DNA of 64,000 nucleotides from Thomasclavelia sp047249845. Lineage in GTDB: Bacteria; Bacillota_I; Bacilli_A; Erysipelotrichales; Coprobacillaceae. Position 1 is the first letter of the stretch. Each line of letters opens with the position of its first letter. The stretch lies in the NCBI RefSeq assembly GCF_047249845.1, contig NZ_JBKTWO010000001.1, forward strand, positions 65,228 through 129,227. The letters run 5' to 3'. Under the pieces are notes generated by a model. That model saw nothing but the letters and a program-made list of their open reading frames with translations, was not told the DNA's origin and did no database searches. Shown piece after piece: positions 7,410-15,879 of this stretch. Made by a program: the position numbers and the translations under genes.

Positions 7410-9482
7410 ATGAGCAAAAAAATAGTTATTGTCGAATCGCCATCAAAATCCAAAACAATTGAAAAATATTTAGGAAGTGATTATATTGTTACTTCCTCAA
7501 AAGGTCATGTTAGGGATTTGGCTACCTCTGGAAAAGAGGGATTAGGAGTAGATGTTGAAAATAAATTTACACCTAAGTATGTAATAAATAAAGATAAACG
7601 CGATGTTGTTAAAGAATTAAAACAATTAGTAAAAGAGTCGGACGATATATATTTAGCAACTGACCCTGATCGTGAGGGCGAAGCGATATCATGGCATTTA
7701 GCACAAGTGTTAAATGTTGATATGGATAAAGAAAATCGGGTCGTTTTTAATGAGGTAACTAAAGATGCAGTAGTTGATGCCTTGAGTCATCCTCGTAAAA
7801 TTGATCAAAATTTAGTTAAATCACAGGAAACAAGAAGAGTTCTTGATCGAATCATTGGATTTAAATTATCAAAATTATTACAAAAAAAGATTAAATCTAA
7901 AAGTGCTGGACGTGTTCAGTCTGTTGCTTTGCGTTTGATTGTTGAAAAAGAACGTGAGATTGAAGCTTTTGTTCCTCAAGAATATTGGAAGATCAAAGCT
8001 GAGTTTGAAAAAGACGAAATTGAATTTACTGGTGAGCTTGCTAAATATAATAATAAGAAATTAGAAATTAAAAATGGCGAAGAAGCAAGTGCGATTTATG
8101 AATCTTTAAATAAAGAATTTGAAATTACAAATGTAAAAAAGACTACTAAGAAAAGAGAATCAAAACCTCCTTTTATTACATCTACATTACAGCAAGAAGC
8201 TTCATCTAAACTTGGTTATAAGGCAAGAAGAACGATGTCAATTGCTCAAAAACTTTATGAAGGGATAACATTAGAGGATGAAACTGTTGGTTTGATTACG
8301 TATATGCGTACAGATTCAACAAGGTTATCTGATTCATTTGTAAGTAGTGCTCAAGAATACATTAATGAAAAATATGGTAAAGATTATGTTGGTAAAGTAA
8401 AAGTTAGTAAAAAGACTGAAAATGTTCAAGATGCTCATGAAGGGATTCGTCCTACAAGTGCATTAAGAACACCAGAAAGTGTGAAAGAATTTTTAAAGCC
8501 GGAAGAGTATAAATTGTATGCTTTAATCTATGCTCGGGCTATGGCTTCATTAATGGCACCTGCTAAATTTGATGCAACTTCTGTTTCTATGATGAATAAT
8601 GGTTATGAATTCAAGACTAGTGGTTCAGTAATTAAATTTGATGGATATCTAAGGATCTATGGTGATTATGAAAAGCAAAGTAATGAATTATTACCAATGC
8701 TTTCGGAAAAAGAAATGCTGGAAAGTAAGAAAATTGAAAAGAGTCAACATTTTACTAAACCGCCAGCTCGATATAGTGAAGCTAAATTGATAAAAGAAAT
8801 GGAAGAATTGGGAATTGGGCGTCCAAGTACGTATGCAATGATTATTGATACGATTCAAACTAGAGGATATGTCGAATTGATTGAAAAAGCCTTTAAACCA
8901 ACTGAATCGGGTATTTTAACAAGTGATCGTTTGACTCAATACTTTAATGATATTATCAATGTTGAATATACTGCTAAAATGGAGCATGAATTAGATGATA
9001 TTGCTGAAGGTGAAGATGATTATGTTAGTGCTTTGCAAAGTTTTATGGATATCTTTCAACCATTGTTAGATAATGCTTATGATAAGATGGAGGTCATTGC
9101 TCCAAAGAAAACAGGTGAGCAGTGTCCTGAATGTGGCCATGATCTAGTTGAGCGCAAAGGACGTTATGGAACTTTTGTAGCTTGTGAAAATTATCCAGAA
9201 TGCAAATATGTAAAAAAAGATCCTGTAGAGATTGAGTATACTGGTGAAGATTGTCCTAAATGTGGCAGTAAGATGGTCTTTAAAAATGGTCGTTTTGGAC
9301 GCTTTGAAGCATGTTCGAATTATCCAGAATGTAAATATATTAAAAATTCAAAGAAAAAGGAACCTGTTATGACTGATGAAACATGTCCTAATTGTGGAGC
9401 GCCAGTTGTAATTAAGCAGGGACGTTGGGGTGAATTTAAGGCCTGTTCGAATTATCCAAAATGTAAAACAATAATTAAGTAG
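7410..9482 (+). CDS. topA: DNA topoisomerase I
   Basis: 690 residues from the ATG at 7410, chosen because GGAGG (7398-7402) stands 7 bases upstream; nine codons further upstream are open but not needed. It relaxes negative supercoils. The TOPRIM domain shows VESPSKSKTIEKYL and TDPDREGEAISWH, and the catalytic tyrosine lies in GLITYMRTDSTRLS. Three C-terminal four-cysteine zinc ribbons follow, starting CPECGHDLVERKGRYG, CPKCGSKMVFKNGRFG and CPNCGAPVVIKQGRWG. The stop codon lies within the terminator stem. Confidence 0.98.
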   Translation: MSKKIVIVESPSKSKTIEKYLGSDYIVTSSKGHVRDLATSGKEGLGVDVENKFTPKYVINKDKRDVVKELKQLVKESDDIYLATDPDREGEAISWHLAQVLNVDMDKENRVVFNEVTKDAVVDALSHPRKIDQNLVKSQETRRVLDRIIGFKLSKLLQKKIKSKSAGRVQSVALRLIVEKEREIEAFVPQEYWKIKAEFEKDEIEFTGELAKYNNKKLEIKNGEEASAIYESLNKEFEITNVKKTTKKRESKPPFITSTLQQEASSKLGYKARRTMSIAQKLYEGITLEDETVGLITYMRTDSTRLSDSFVSSAQEYINEKYGKDYVGKVKVSKKTENVQDAHEGIRPTSALRTPESVKEFLKPEEYKLYALIYARAMASLMAPAKFDATSVSMMNNGYEFKTSGSVIKFDGYLRIYGDYEKQSNELLPMLSEKEMLESKKIEKSQHFTKPPARYSEAKLIKEMEELGIGRPSTYAMIIDTIQTRGYVELIEKAFKPTESGILTSDRLTQYFNDIINVEYTAKMEHELDDIAEGEDDYVSALQSFMDIFQPLLDNAYDKMEVIAPKKTGEQCPECGHDLVERKGRYGTFVACENYPECKYVKKDPVEIEYTGEDCPKCGSKMVFKNGRFGRFEACSNYPECKYIKNSKKKEPVMTDETCPNCGAPVVIKQGRWGEFKACSNYPKCKTIIK

Positions 9483-9506
9483 AACGTAAAGTTCTACTTT
9501 TGTTTT
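9477..9506 (+). terminator. Intrinsic terminator after topA
   Basis: AAGTAGAAC (9477-9485) and GTTCTACTT (9491-9499), perfect 9-bp stem with a 5-base loop, then TTGTTTT. The 5' arm includes the topA stop codon. Confidence 0.82.
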
Positions 9507-9543
9507 CAAATTAGAAATGATAAACTATAGAAGGTGATAAAAA

Positions 9544-10848
9544 ATGGAAAAAATAGTAAATATAATTGGGGCAGGATTAGCTGGTGTAGAAGCTTGTCAT
9601 CAATTAGTAAAAAGAGGATATAAAGTGCGTTTATATGAAATGCGTCCTAAAAAAATGACACCAGCACACCATAGTGAAAATTTTGCTGAATTAGTTTGTT
9701 CAAACTCTTTACGAGCTGATGGAACAGGTAATGCTGTAGGAGTTTTAAAAGCAGAAATGGAGATGATGGATAGTATCGTTATTAAATTTGCAAGAATGCA
9801 CCAAGTTCCAGCTGGAGGAGCATTAGCAGTAGATCGTGATAATTTTTCAAAGGCGATAACAGATTATATTGTTAATCATCCCCTAGTAGAGGTAATTCAC
9901 GAAGAAGTGACAGAATTTCCGGAGGGTAAGACGATTATTGCTTCTGGGCCTTTAACTAGTGATAGCTTATCTAATGCAATAAAGGATAAATTGGGTGAAG
10001 ATTATTTTTACTTTTTTGATGCTGCAGCGCCAATCGTTACCAAAGAAAGTATTAACTTTGATATTGCTTATTATAAATCGCGTTATGATAAGGGGGATAA
10101 CGAATACATAAATTGTCCAATGAATGAAGAACAGTTTGAAATTTTTTATGATGCATTGATTAATGCAAAAGTAGTAAAATCAAAAGATTTTGAAGAAAAA
10201 TTTTTTGAAGGCTGCATGCCTTTTGAAGAAATGGCTAGACGAGGGAAACAGACTTTATTATTTGGCCCAATGAAACCTGTTGGATTAACCGCTCCTGATG
10301 GAACACGACCATATGCTGTAGTACAATTACGCCAAGATAATGTTCAAGCGAGTTTATATAATATTGTCGGTTTTCAAACCCATCTTACCTGGCCAGAACA
10401 AAAAAGAATCATTCAAATGATTCCAGGACTTGAAAATGCAAGTTTTGTTCGTTATGGAGTAATGCATCGAAATAGTTTTATATGTTCACCTAAACATTTA
10501 TTGAATACATATCAGCTAAAGACTTATCCAGATATATTTATGGCTGGTCAAATTACTGGTGTTGAAGGATATGTGGAATCTGCCCAAAGTGGAATGGTAG
10601 CAGGGATGAATATGGTAAGGATGTTAGAAGATAAAGAGATGCTGGTTTTTCCTGATGAGACAGTTATGGGTTCTTTAGCTAAATATATTACAAATGCTTC
10701 TAGTGATAATTTTCAGCCAATGAAAGCAAATTTTGGAATTTTACCCGATTTTCCGGTTCGTATAAAAAAGAAAGAACGGAAAGAAGCTTACGCTACTCGG
10801 GCATTAGATACAATGAAAAAATTTGTGAATGAAAATGAACTTGGATAA
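9544..10848 (+). CDS. trmFO: Folate- and FAD-dependent tRNA (uracil-54-C5)-methyltransferase TrmFO
   Basis: 434 residues. The N-terminal FAD-binding motif IGAGLAGVEACHQL is followed by YEMRPKKMTPAHHSENFAEL and CSNSLRADG, all characteristic of TrmFO (formerly Gid). It makes ribothymidine at position 54 of the T loop using methylene-tetrahydrofolate. GGTG precedes the ATG. It overlaps the recombinase gene by 14-20 bases. The topA-trmFO-xerC order is conserved in Bacillota. Confidence 0.97.
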   Translation: MEKIVNIIGAGLAGVEACHQLVKRGYKVRLYEMRPKKMTPAHHSENFAELVCSNSLRADGTGNAVGVLKAEMEMMDSIVIKFARMHQVPAGGALAVDRDNFSKAITDYIVNHPLVEVIHEEVTEFPEGKTIIASGPLTSDSLSNAIKDKLGEDYFYFFDAAAPIVTKESINFDIAYYKSRYDKGDNEYINCPMNEEQFEIFYDALINAKVVKSKDFEEKFFEGCMPFEEMARRGKQTLLFGPMKPVGLTAPDGTRPYAVVQLRQDNVQASLYNIVGFQTHLTWPEQKRIIQMIPGLENASFVRYGVMHRNSFICSPKHLLNTYQLKTYPDIFMAGQITGVEGYVESAQSGMVAGMNMVRMLEDKEMLVFPDETVMGSLAKYITNASSDNFQPMKANFGILPDFPVRIKKKERKEAYATRALDTMKKFVNENELG

Positions 10849-11743
10849 ACTAGCCAATCAATATCTTGAATATCTTCAATATCAACGACATTATTCAATT
10901 AAAACAATTGAATCATATAATCGTCAAATCAAGCATTTTATTTGTTTTTTAAATCAAGAAGCAATTGAGGATTATAATGATGTTAGTTATTTGATGTTAC
11001 GAGGTTATTTAACAAAATTATATGAAGAAAATTTAGCTAAAACATCAATCAATCATAAATTGAGTGCTTTACGTAGTTTTTTTAACTATCTGTTAAAAGA
11101 AGAATTAATTGCGGATAATCCATTTTTATTGATTGAGTCCCAAAAAACAATTCAGCGTAATCCCGATTTTCTTTTTTTAGAAGAGATGATTGATTTATTG
11201 GAAAGCATTGAAACCAAAGATGATTTAGGTATTCGCAATAAAGCAATGTTAGAATTGATGTATGCTTCAGGGTTGCGATGTTCAGAAGTTGTTAATCTGC
11301 AAATATCTAATATTGACCTTGATCAAATGATTTTATTGATTCATGGAAAAGGAAATAAAGATCGTTATGTTCCATTTCATGAATATGCTCGTGATTGGCT
11401 GATAAGGTATATTGAAGATGCTCGTACAAATTTAATGATTAAAAATGAGGGTCACAGTTTTGTTTTTGTTAATAAATTTGGTAATCCCCTAACAAATCGT
11501 GGAGTTGAAGATATCGTTGATCGGGTAACTCGACAATATGATTCAACTAAAAAGATACATCCTCATACTATTCGTCATTCTTTTGCAACGCATTTATTAA
11601 ATGCAGGAGCTGATATTAGAACGGTGCAGGAACTTTTAGGACATGAAAATTTAGCTACAACACAAATATATACTCATATTACAAAAGATCATTTAAAAGA
11701 GGTGTATTTGAATGCGCATCCACGAAGTAAAGAAAAAGTATGA
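10829..11743 (+). CDS. xerC: Tyrosine recombinase XerC
   Basis: 304 residues. It has an N-terminal SAM-like core-binding domain (YLEYLQYQRHYSIKTIESY) and a catalytic domain with Arg in SGLRCSEV, Lys in GKGNKDRYVP, the HxxR box HTIRHSFATHLL, and LLGHENLATTQIYTH carrying the tyrosine nucleophile. It resolves chromosome dimers at dif. The position after topA-trmFO is that of xerC rather than of a phage integrase. The start is either the ATG at 10829 or the one at 10835, both inside the end of trmFO. No hslVU or codY follows, unlike in Bacillus. Confidence 0.93.
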   Translation: MKMNLDKLANQYLEYLQYQRHYSIKTIESYNRQIKHFICFLNQEAIEDYNDVSYLMLRGYLTKLYEENLAKTSINHKLSALRSFFNYLLKEELIADNPFLLIESQKTIQRNPDFLFLEEMIDLLESIETKDDLGIRNKAMLELMYASGLRCSEVVNLQISNIDLDQMILLIHGKGNKDRYVPFHEYARDWLIRYIEDARTNLMIKNEGHSFVFVNKFGNPLTNRGVEDIVDRVTRQYDSTKKIHPHTIRHSFATHLLNAGADIRTVQELLGHENLATTQIYTHITKDHLKEVYLNAHPRSKEKV

Positions 11744-11758
11744 AAATCAAAAAAATGC

Positions 11759-11787
11759 TTGTATAGCTCGCTTTTTTATGATAAAAT
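11759..11787 (+). promoter_or_regulatory. rpsB promoter
   Basis: TTGTAT (11759-11764), 17-base spacer, TAAAAT (11782-11787), with TGA before it (extended -10). Confidence 0.65.
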
Positions 11788-11821
11788 ATGTCAGGTATGA
11801 AAAATACACACATTATGAATT

Positions 11822-11853
11822 CACTTATCTAGTGCCTGCTTGGGTGATAAGTG
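11822..11853 (+). promoter_or_regulatory. Leader hairpin upstream of rpsB
   Basis: CACTTATC (11822-11829) pairs perfectly with GATAAGTG (11846-11853) around a 16-base loop, in the untranslated leader between the rpsB promoter and its AGGAGG site. It may be an autoregulatory S2-binding element; no family was recognised. Confidence 0.5.
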
Positions 11854-11893
11854 TTCGAAATAATGGAGGAAAAACAAAAAGGAGGAAGTTACA

Positions 11894-12754
11894 ATGTCAG
11901 TAATTTCAATGAAAAAATTATTAGAAGTAGGTGTTCATTTTGGACATCAAACAAAAAGATGGAATCCTAAAATGGCTCCATACATCTTTACAGCAAGAAA
12001 TGGAATTTACATTATTGATTTACAAAAATCATCTAAAAAAATTGATGAAGCTTATAAAGCAATGAATGAAATCGCTGCTAAGGGTGGAAAAGTATTATTT
12101 GTTGGTACTAAAAAACAAGCTCAAGAAGCTGTAAAAGAAGAAGCAATCCGTTCAGAAAGTTTCTATGTTAATTCTCGCTGGTTAGGGGGAACTTTAACAA
12201 ACTTTAAAACAATTCAAAAAAGAATTAGAAGATTAATTGAATTAGAAAAAATGGAAGCTGATGGTACTTTTGAAGTATTGCCTAAAAAAGAAGTTATTTT
12301 ACTTAAAAAAGAAGCAGCTAAGTTAGAAAAGAACTTAGGTGGTATCAAAGAAATGAGAAGATTACCTAATGCTTTATTCGTTGTTGATCCAAAAGCTGAA
12401 CATAATGCAGTTGCTGAAGCAAGAATCTTAGGAATTCCTGTATTTGGTATCGTTGATACTAACTGTGATCCTGATGAAGTTGATTATGTTATCCCAGCTA
12501 ATGATGATGCAATCAGAGCTGTTAAATTAATTGTTGCTGCAATGGCTGATGCAATCTGTGAAGCTAAAAATGAACCTTTAACTGTAGCGTATATTAAAGA
12601 TGAAGATGATAAAGAAGTGTCTATGAATGATGCAATCACTTCAGTTGAAAACAATCAAAGAAGAGCTCCTAGAAATAAAGGTGGAAGACCTAATCCTAGA
12701 AGAAACAATGCTCCAAGACCAAATAAAGATAACACAGCTGGAACTGAAAAATAA
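11894..12754 (+). CDS. rpsB: 30S ribosomal protein S2
   Basis: 286 residues, somewhat longer than the usual 230-260 because of a basic C-terminal tail rich in Arg, Pro and Asn (RRAPRNKGGRPNPRRNNAPR). Core motifs MKKLLEVGVHFGHQTKRWNP and VNSRWLGGTLTNFKTI are diagnostic. It starts after AGGAGG. It is followed by a terminator and then tsf, the universal rpsB-tsf pair. The tail resembles those found in some other Bacillota S2 proteins, so I regard it as lineage-specific rather than aberrant. Confidence 0.97.
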   Translation: MSVISMKKLLEVGVHFGHQTKRWNPKMAPYIFTARNGIYIIDLQKSSKKIDEAYKAMNEIAAKGGKVLFVGTKKQAQEAVKEEAIRSESFYVNSRWLGGTLTNFKTIQKRIRRLIELEKMEADGTFEVLPKKEVILLKKEAAKLEKNLGGIKEMRRLPNALFVVDPKAEHNAVAEARILGIPVFGIVDTNCDPDEVDYVIPANDDAIRAVKLIVAAMADAICEAKNEPLTVAYIKDEDDKEVSMNDAITSVENNQRRAPRNKGGRPNPRRNNAPRPNKDNTAGTEK

Positions 12755-12765
12755 TTCTGTAGAAT

Positions 12766-12792
12766 AAGGGAAAGCATGGCTTTTCCTTTTTA
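12766..12792 (+). terminator. Partial terminator between rpsB and tsf
   Basis: AAGGGAAAGC (12766-12775) and GCTTTTCCTT (12779-12788), 10 pairs with one G-U and a 3-base loop, then TTTT. It probably sets the S2 to EF-Ts ratio, since no separate tsf promoter is evident. Confidence 0.7.
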
Positions 12793-12820
12793 AATAAAAA
12801 TACATAAAGGAGATAATAAA

Positions 12821-13708
12821 ATGGCAATTAGTGCAAAATTAGTAAAAGAATTACGTGAAAAAACTGGTGCTGGAATGATGGACTGTAAAAAAGCTTTGGA
12901 AGCTTGTGATGGTGATATTGAAAAATCATTTGACTGGTTAAGAGAAAAAGGAATCGCTAAAGCTGCTAAAAAAGCTGATCGTATTGCTGCAGAAGGATTA
13001 TCAGCTTTTGTAGTAGATGGAGATACTGCGGCAATCGTTGAAGTAAATTCTGAAACAGATTTCGTTGCTAAAAACGCGGAATTCCAAGGTTTAGTTAAAA
13101 TGATTTGTGAAACTATCGCATCTAACAAACCAGCTGATTTAACTGCAGCATTAAATATTGAACTAGATGGTAAAAATTTAGAAACAGTTATTGCAGAAGC
13201 TAGCGGTAAAATTGGTGAAAAATTAAGTCTTAGAAGATTTGAAGTATTAACTAAAGAAGCTGATGAAGTATTCGGTGCTTATTCTCATATGGGTGGAAAA
13301 ATGACAGCTATCGTTAAAGTTGCTAATTCTACTGCTGAAAAAGCTCGTGATATTGCTATGCATGTCGCTGCTTCAAATCCTCAATATATTGATAGAACTG
13401 CTATTCCTCAAGAAGTATTGGATCATGAATTAGCAGTATTAAAAGCTCAAGCAATGGAAGAAAATGCTCAAGCTGCTAAACCTAAACCAGAAAATATTAT
13501 TGAAAAAATGGTTGAAGGTAGATTAAATAAAAACTTAAAAGAAATGTGTTTGGTTGATCAGGAATTTATTAAAAATCCTGATGAAACTGTAGCTAAATTC
13601 TTAGGTGAAGGTAAAGTTTTAAGTATGGTAAGATTCCAAGTTGGTGAAGGAATGGAAAAAAGAGAAGAAAACTTTGCTGAAGAAGTAGCTGCTCAAATGA
13701 AGGGTTAA
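12821..13708 (+). CDS. tsf: Translation elongation factor Ts
   Basis: 295 residues. The N-terminal UBA-like domain carries the signature LREKTGAGMMDCKKALEACDG, followed by VEVNSETDFVAKN in the core that contacts EF-Tu. It is the nucleotide exchange factor for EF-Tu. It starts after AAAGGAG. In most Bacillota pyrH and frr follow directly; here a 24-kb accessory block intervenes. Confidence 0.98.
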   Translation: MAISAKLVKELREKTGAGMMDCKKALEACDGDIEKSFDWLREKGIAKAAKKADRIAAEGLSAFVVDGDTAAIVEVNSETDFVAKNAEFQGLVKMICETIASNKPADLTAALNIELDGKNLETVIAEASGKIGEKLSLRRFEVLTKEADEVFGAYSHMGGKMTAIVKVANSTAEKARDIAMHVAASNPQYIDRTAIPQEVLDHELAVLKAQAMEENAQAAKPKPENIIEKMVEGRLNKNLKEMCLVDQEFIKNPDETVAKFLGEGKVLSMVRFQVGEGMEKREENFAEEVAAQMKG

Positions 13709-13716
13709 TTTTATAT

Positions 13717-13750
13717 AAAAGGTTTACAGTTTATTCTGTAAACCTTTTTT
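13717..13750 (+). terminator. Intrinsic terminator after tsf
   Basis: AAAAGGTTTACAG (13717-13729) and CTGTAAACCTTTT, perfect 13-bp stem with a 6-base loop, ending in TTTTTT at 13750. A strong end to the rpsB-tsf transcript. Confidence 0.92.
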
Positions 13751-13769
13751 GTTGCCCTATATTAATGAT

Positions 13770-14145
13770 AAACTTAAAACTAAGTGGTAAAAATCCAACT
13801 GTAGAGATTTCTTGCTACTGATTACTAGCTAAAGATAAGTGTATATCTTAAAGTGTGAATGAAATGAAGCTGGATATAAACGTCTGATTTAACGAATAGA
13901 AACTATATCTGAGAAGATAAGATGGTACAATATATTTAAGTGTAATAGTATAACAAGGCTATAAGCAGTGTAAAGAAATTTTTATTATGGAAGGCCTTTA
14001 GAACATGTTGTATGATGTAGTAATGATTAAGATAATCATTTTAAGGGGTCAATTTAAAAGATTAAGAATATTAATCATCATTGGTGTTATGTTAGTCTAT
14101 GAACATAGCATCAAATCAATGATAGATTGGAAATGAACTGGATTA
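13770..14145 (+). mobile_element. Candidate decayed group II intron, 5' ribozyme part without its reverse transcriptase
   Basis: No gene is present in the 600 bases after tsf. The sequence from about 13770 to 14145 follows the word order I associate with domain I of bacterial group II introns: GAATGAAATGAAGCTGG near 13858, then GATTTAACGAATAGAAAC, ATCTGAGAAG, TATGGAAGGCCTTTAGAACAT near 13986, CATTTTAAGGGGTC near 14038, and a long imperfect hairpin at 14073-14128 (arms containing ATCATTG and CAATGAT, then GTGTTATGTT with AACATAGCAT, two pairs being G-U). There is no reverse transcriptase and no recognisable domain V. The match is from memory of such introns, so it is a hypothesis; a decayed unrelated RNA is the alternative. 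Confidence 0.4.
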
Positions 14146-14230
14146 TTATTTATTTCGTGTATTAAACAGTTTGATGTTAAGTGCATGAGATTTTAATTTT
14201 TAGCATTTGTTTAACTATGAAAGCAAGTTA

Positions 14231-14303
14231 TCGTAAGAAGAGTACTTTTAATACGTAAAATGTTTTAGTGTTAATAGCTTATAAATAATTTAAATGATAT
14301 AAT
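14231..14303 (+). promoter_or_regulatory. Promoter of the TPR gene with paired 10-mers
   Basis: TATAAT (14298-14303), preceded by TGA, with a poor -35 (TAGCTT, 14275-14280). Upstream are TCGTAAGAAG (14231-14240) and ACGTAAAATG (14253-14262), direct repeats exactly 22 bp apart. Similar pairs occur upstream of the giant gene and the regulator gene, so this may be a LytTR activator site. Confidence 0.55.
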
Positions 14304-14352
14304 TTTTGGTAAAGATTGTTTATTGTACATATAAGAAGCAGGGGAAAGATTA

Positions 14353-15729
14353 ATGAAGAACAAAATCCAAATATCATTGAAAAAAAAATTAATTTACGGG
14401 ATAGTTATTTCAATTATATTATCAACAATTTTTATATATCAGCATAATGAAGAAAAAAAGAAACAGAACAAACTTCAAATGCTCAGTGATAAATACTATG
14501 GAAAAAGTGTAATAGAATATCAGCGTCAAGCGTTTTCTAAAGCTCTTATGTATATAGATAAAGCTATTAGTTATGTGAAGAATGAAAAAAATTATCAATT
14601 ACGTGTGACGATCAATCAGAGCTTGATAGATATAGATGCAATGATTAACGATTATACAAATCTAATTAAATTAAATAATCAGGATACTGCTTATTTTAAT
14701 GACCGGGGGAATTTATATTTATCAAAAAATAATTATGAAAAAGCGATAGCTGATTTTGAAAATTCATTAAAATTAAAATTAGAACAAGAAAGTATTATCA
14801 AATTATTACAAAATACTTATATGCAAATTGAAAAATACGATAAAGCTTATCAATGGGCACAAAAATTATATCAGTTAAATAATAATGAAGAAAATTATTT
14901 ACTTTATCTACAAGCTGGCTACTTTAACAAAAAATATGATGAAATTTTAAAGGATGCTTTAAAATCATATCAAAGTAAACCAAGTGATGCTTTAGCAACA
15001 ATAGTAGCTAATTGTTATTATCAAAAGGGTAAGTATCCAAAGGCTTTGGAATATTATAATTTAATTAATGAAAAAAGTAGTGAGATTTATTTATTGATGG
15101 GCTATGCTAGTTATTTAAATGAAGATTATCAAAAAGCAAAAGAGTATTTATTATTAAGCAATAATCAAGATGAAAGTGTATTGGCAATGATTAATGGTTG
15201 TGATCAGTATTTAAATAATAGAGGGGAAGAATTAGCTAAATCTAAATTTTTAGATGAAAACGGTAATTTTGTTAATGACTATTACAAATATTTAGCATAT
15301 GAATATTATAATCAGAATGATTATTTACAAACAATTAAATATTTATTAATTTATTTAGAAAAAACAAATGATGCTAGTCAGTATTTTGTATTAGCAAATT
15401 GTTATAATTTAATCGAAAATTATGATGAAGCAATTACTTACTATAGTAAATCAATTGATCATAAACTAGAGAGTGGTAACTGTTATTATAATCGAGGAAT
15501 AATTTATTTAAATAAACAGCAGTATCAAAATGCCGTTACCGATTTTGAACATAGTTATGAATTAAATATAAAACCTGATTATTCTAAATATAATCAAGGA
15601 ATAGCGTATATGAATATGTCTAAATTTAAAGAATCAACACAGTGCTTTTTAAAGGTAGTTGCAATAAGTAGTGATCAAGATCTAATTACAAAAGCAAAAG
15701 ATATTTTATCAAGATATTATGTTTCATAA
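14353..15729 (+). CDS. Membrane-anchored tetratricopeptide-repeat protein
   Basis: 458 residues. A basic N-terminus (MKNKIQISLKKKLIYG) and a single hydrophobic segment (about residues 13-27) form a signal anchor, placing the rest outside the membrane by the positive-inside rule. The remainder is a run of tetratricopeptide repeats, for example AYFNDRGNLYLSKNNYEKAI and NCYYNRGIIYLNKQQYQNAV, separated by less regular helical pairs. TPR arrays are protein-protein scaffolds. It is immediately upstream of the giant secreted protein and shares its promoter motif, so a role in the folding, export or surface assembly of that protein is a reasonable inference. Nothing shows it directly. The start follows AGGGG. 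Confidence 0.85.
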   Translation: MKNKIQISLKKKLIYGIVISIILSTIFIYQHNEEKKKQNKLQMLSDKYYGKSVIEYQRQAFSKALMYIDKAISYVKNEKNYQLRVTINQSLIDIDAMINDYTNLIKLNNQDTAYFNDRGNLYLSKNNYEKAIADFENSLKLKLEQESIIKLLQNTYMQIEKYDKAYQWAQKLYQLNNNEENYLLYLQAGYFNKKYDEILKDALKSYQSKPSDALATIVANCYYQKGKYPKALEYYNLINEKSSEIYLLMGYASYLNEDYQKAKEYLLLSNNQDESVLAMINGCDQYLNNRGEELAKSKFLDENGNFVNDYYKYLAYEYYNQNDYLQTIKYLLIYLEKTNDASQYFVLANCYNLIENYDEAITYYSKSIDHKLESGNCYYNRGIIYLNKQQYQNAVTDFEHSYELNIKPDYSKYNQGIAYMNMSKFKESTQCFLKVVAISSDQDLITKAKDILSRYYVS

Positions 15730-15757
15730 ACGAGCTTATTTTTAAGTTCGTTTTTTT
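15728..15757 (+). terminator. Intrinsic terminator after the TPR gene
   Basis: AAACGAGCTTA (15728-15738) and TAAGTTCGTTT (15743-15753), 11 pairs with one G-U and a 4-base loop, then T7. It separates the TPR gene transcript from the giant gene. Confidence 0.85.
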
Positions 15758-15761
15758 GATG

Positions 15762-15824
15762 ACGTAAAAAGATAGTTATTATAGCGTAGGTGGTTTTAAT
15801 GATTATTTAAATATACTATATAAT
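15762..15824 (+). promoter_or_regulatory. Promoter of the giant surface protein gene with paired 10-mers
   Basis: TATAAT (15819-15824) with a weak -35 TTAATG (15796-15801, 17-base spacer). Direct repeats ACGTAAAAAG (15762-15771) and GCGTAGGTGG (15784-15793) are 22 bp apart, the second ending 2 bases before the -35. The layout is the same as at the regulator promoter. Confidence 0.6.
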
Positions 15825-15879
15825 ATATATGAGTATATATTTTATGTATTCATAAATAGAGAAGAAAGGAGGCGTAACG

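Noticed and set aside
10829..11743. Phage or island integrase
   Set aside because: Sequence length, motifs and the topA-trmFO-xerC-rpsB context fit housekeeping XerC.
11712..11903. A 63-codon frame between xerC and rpsB
   Set aside because: It covers the rpsB promoter and leader hairpin, overlaps xerC, and has no good ribosome binding site.
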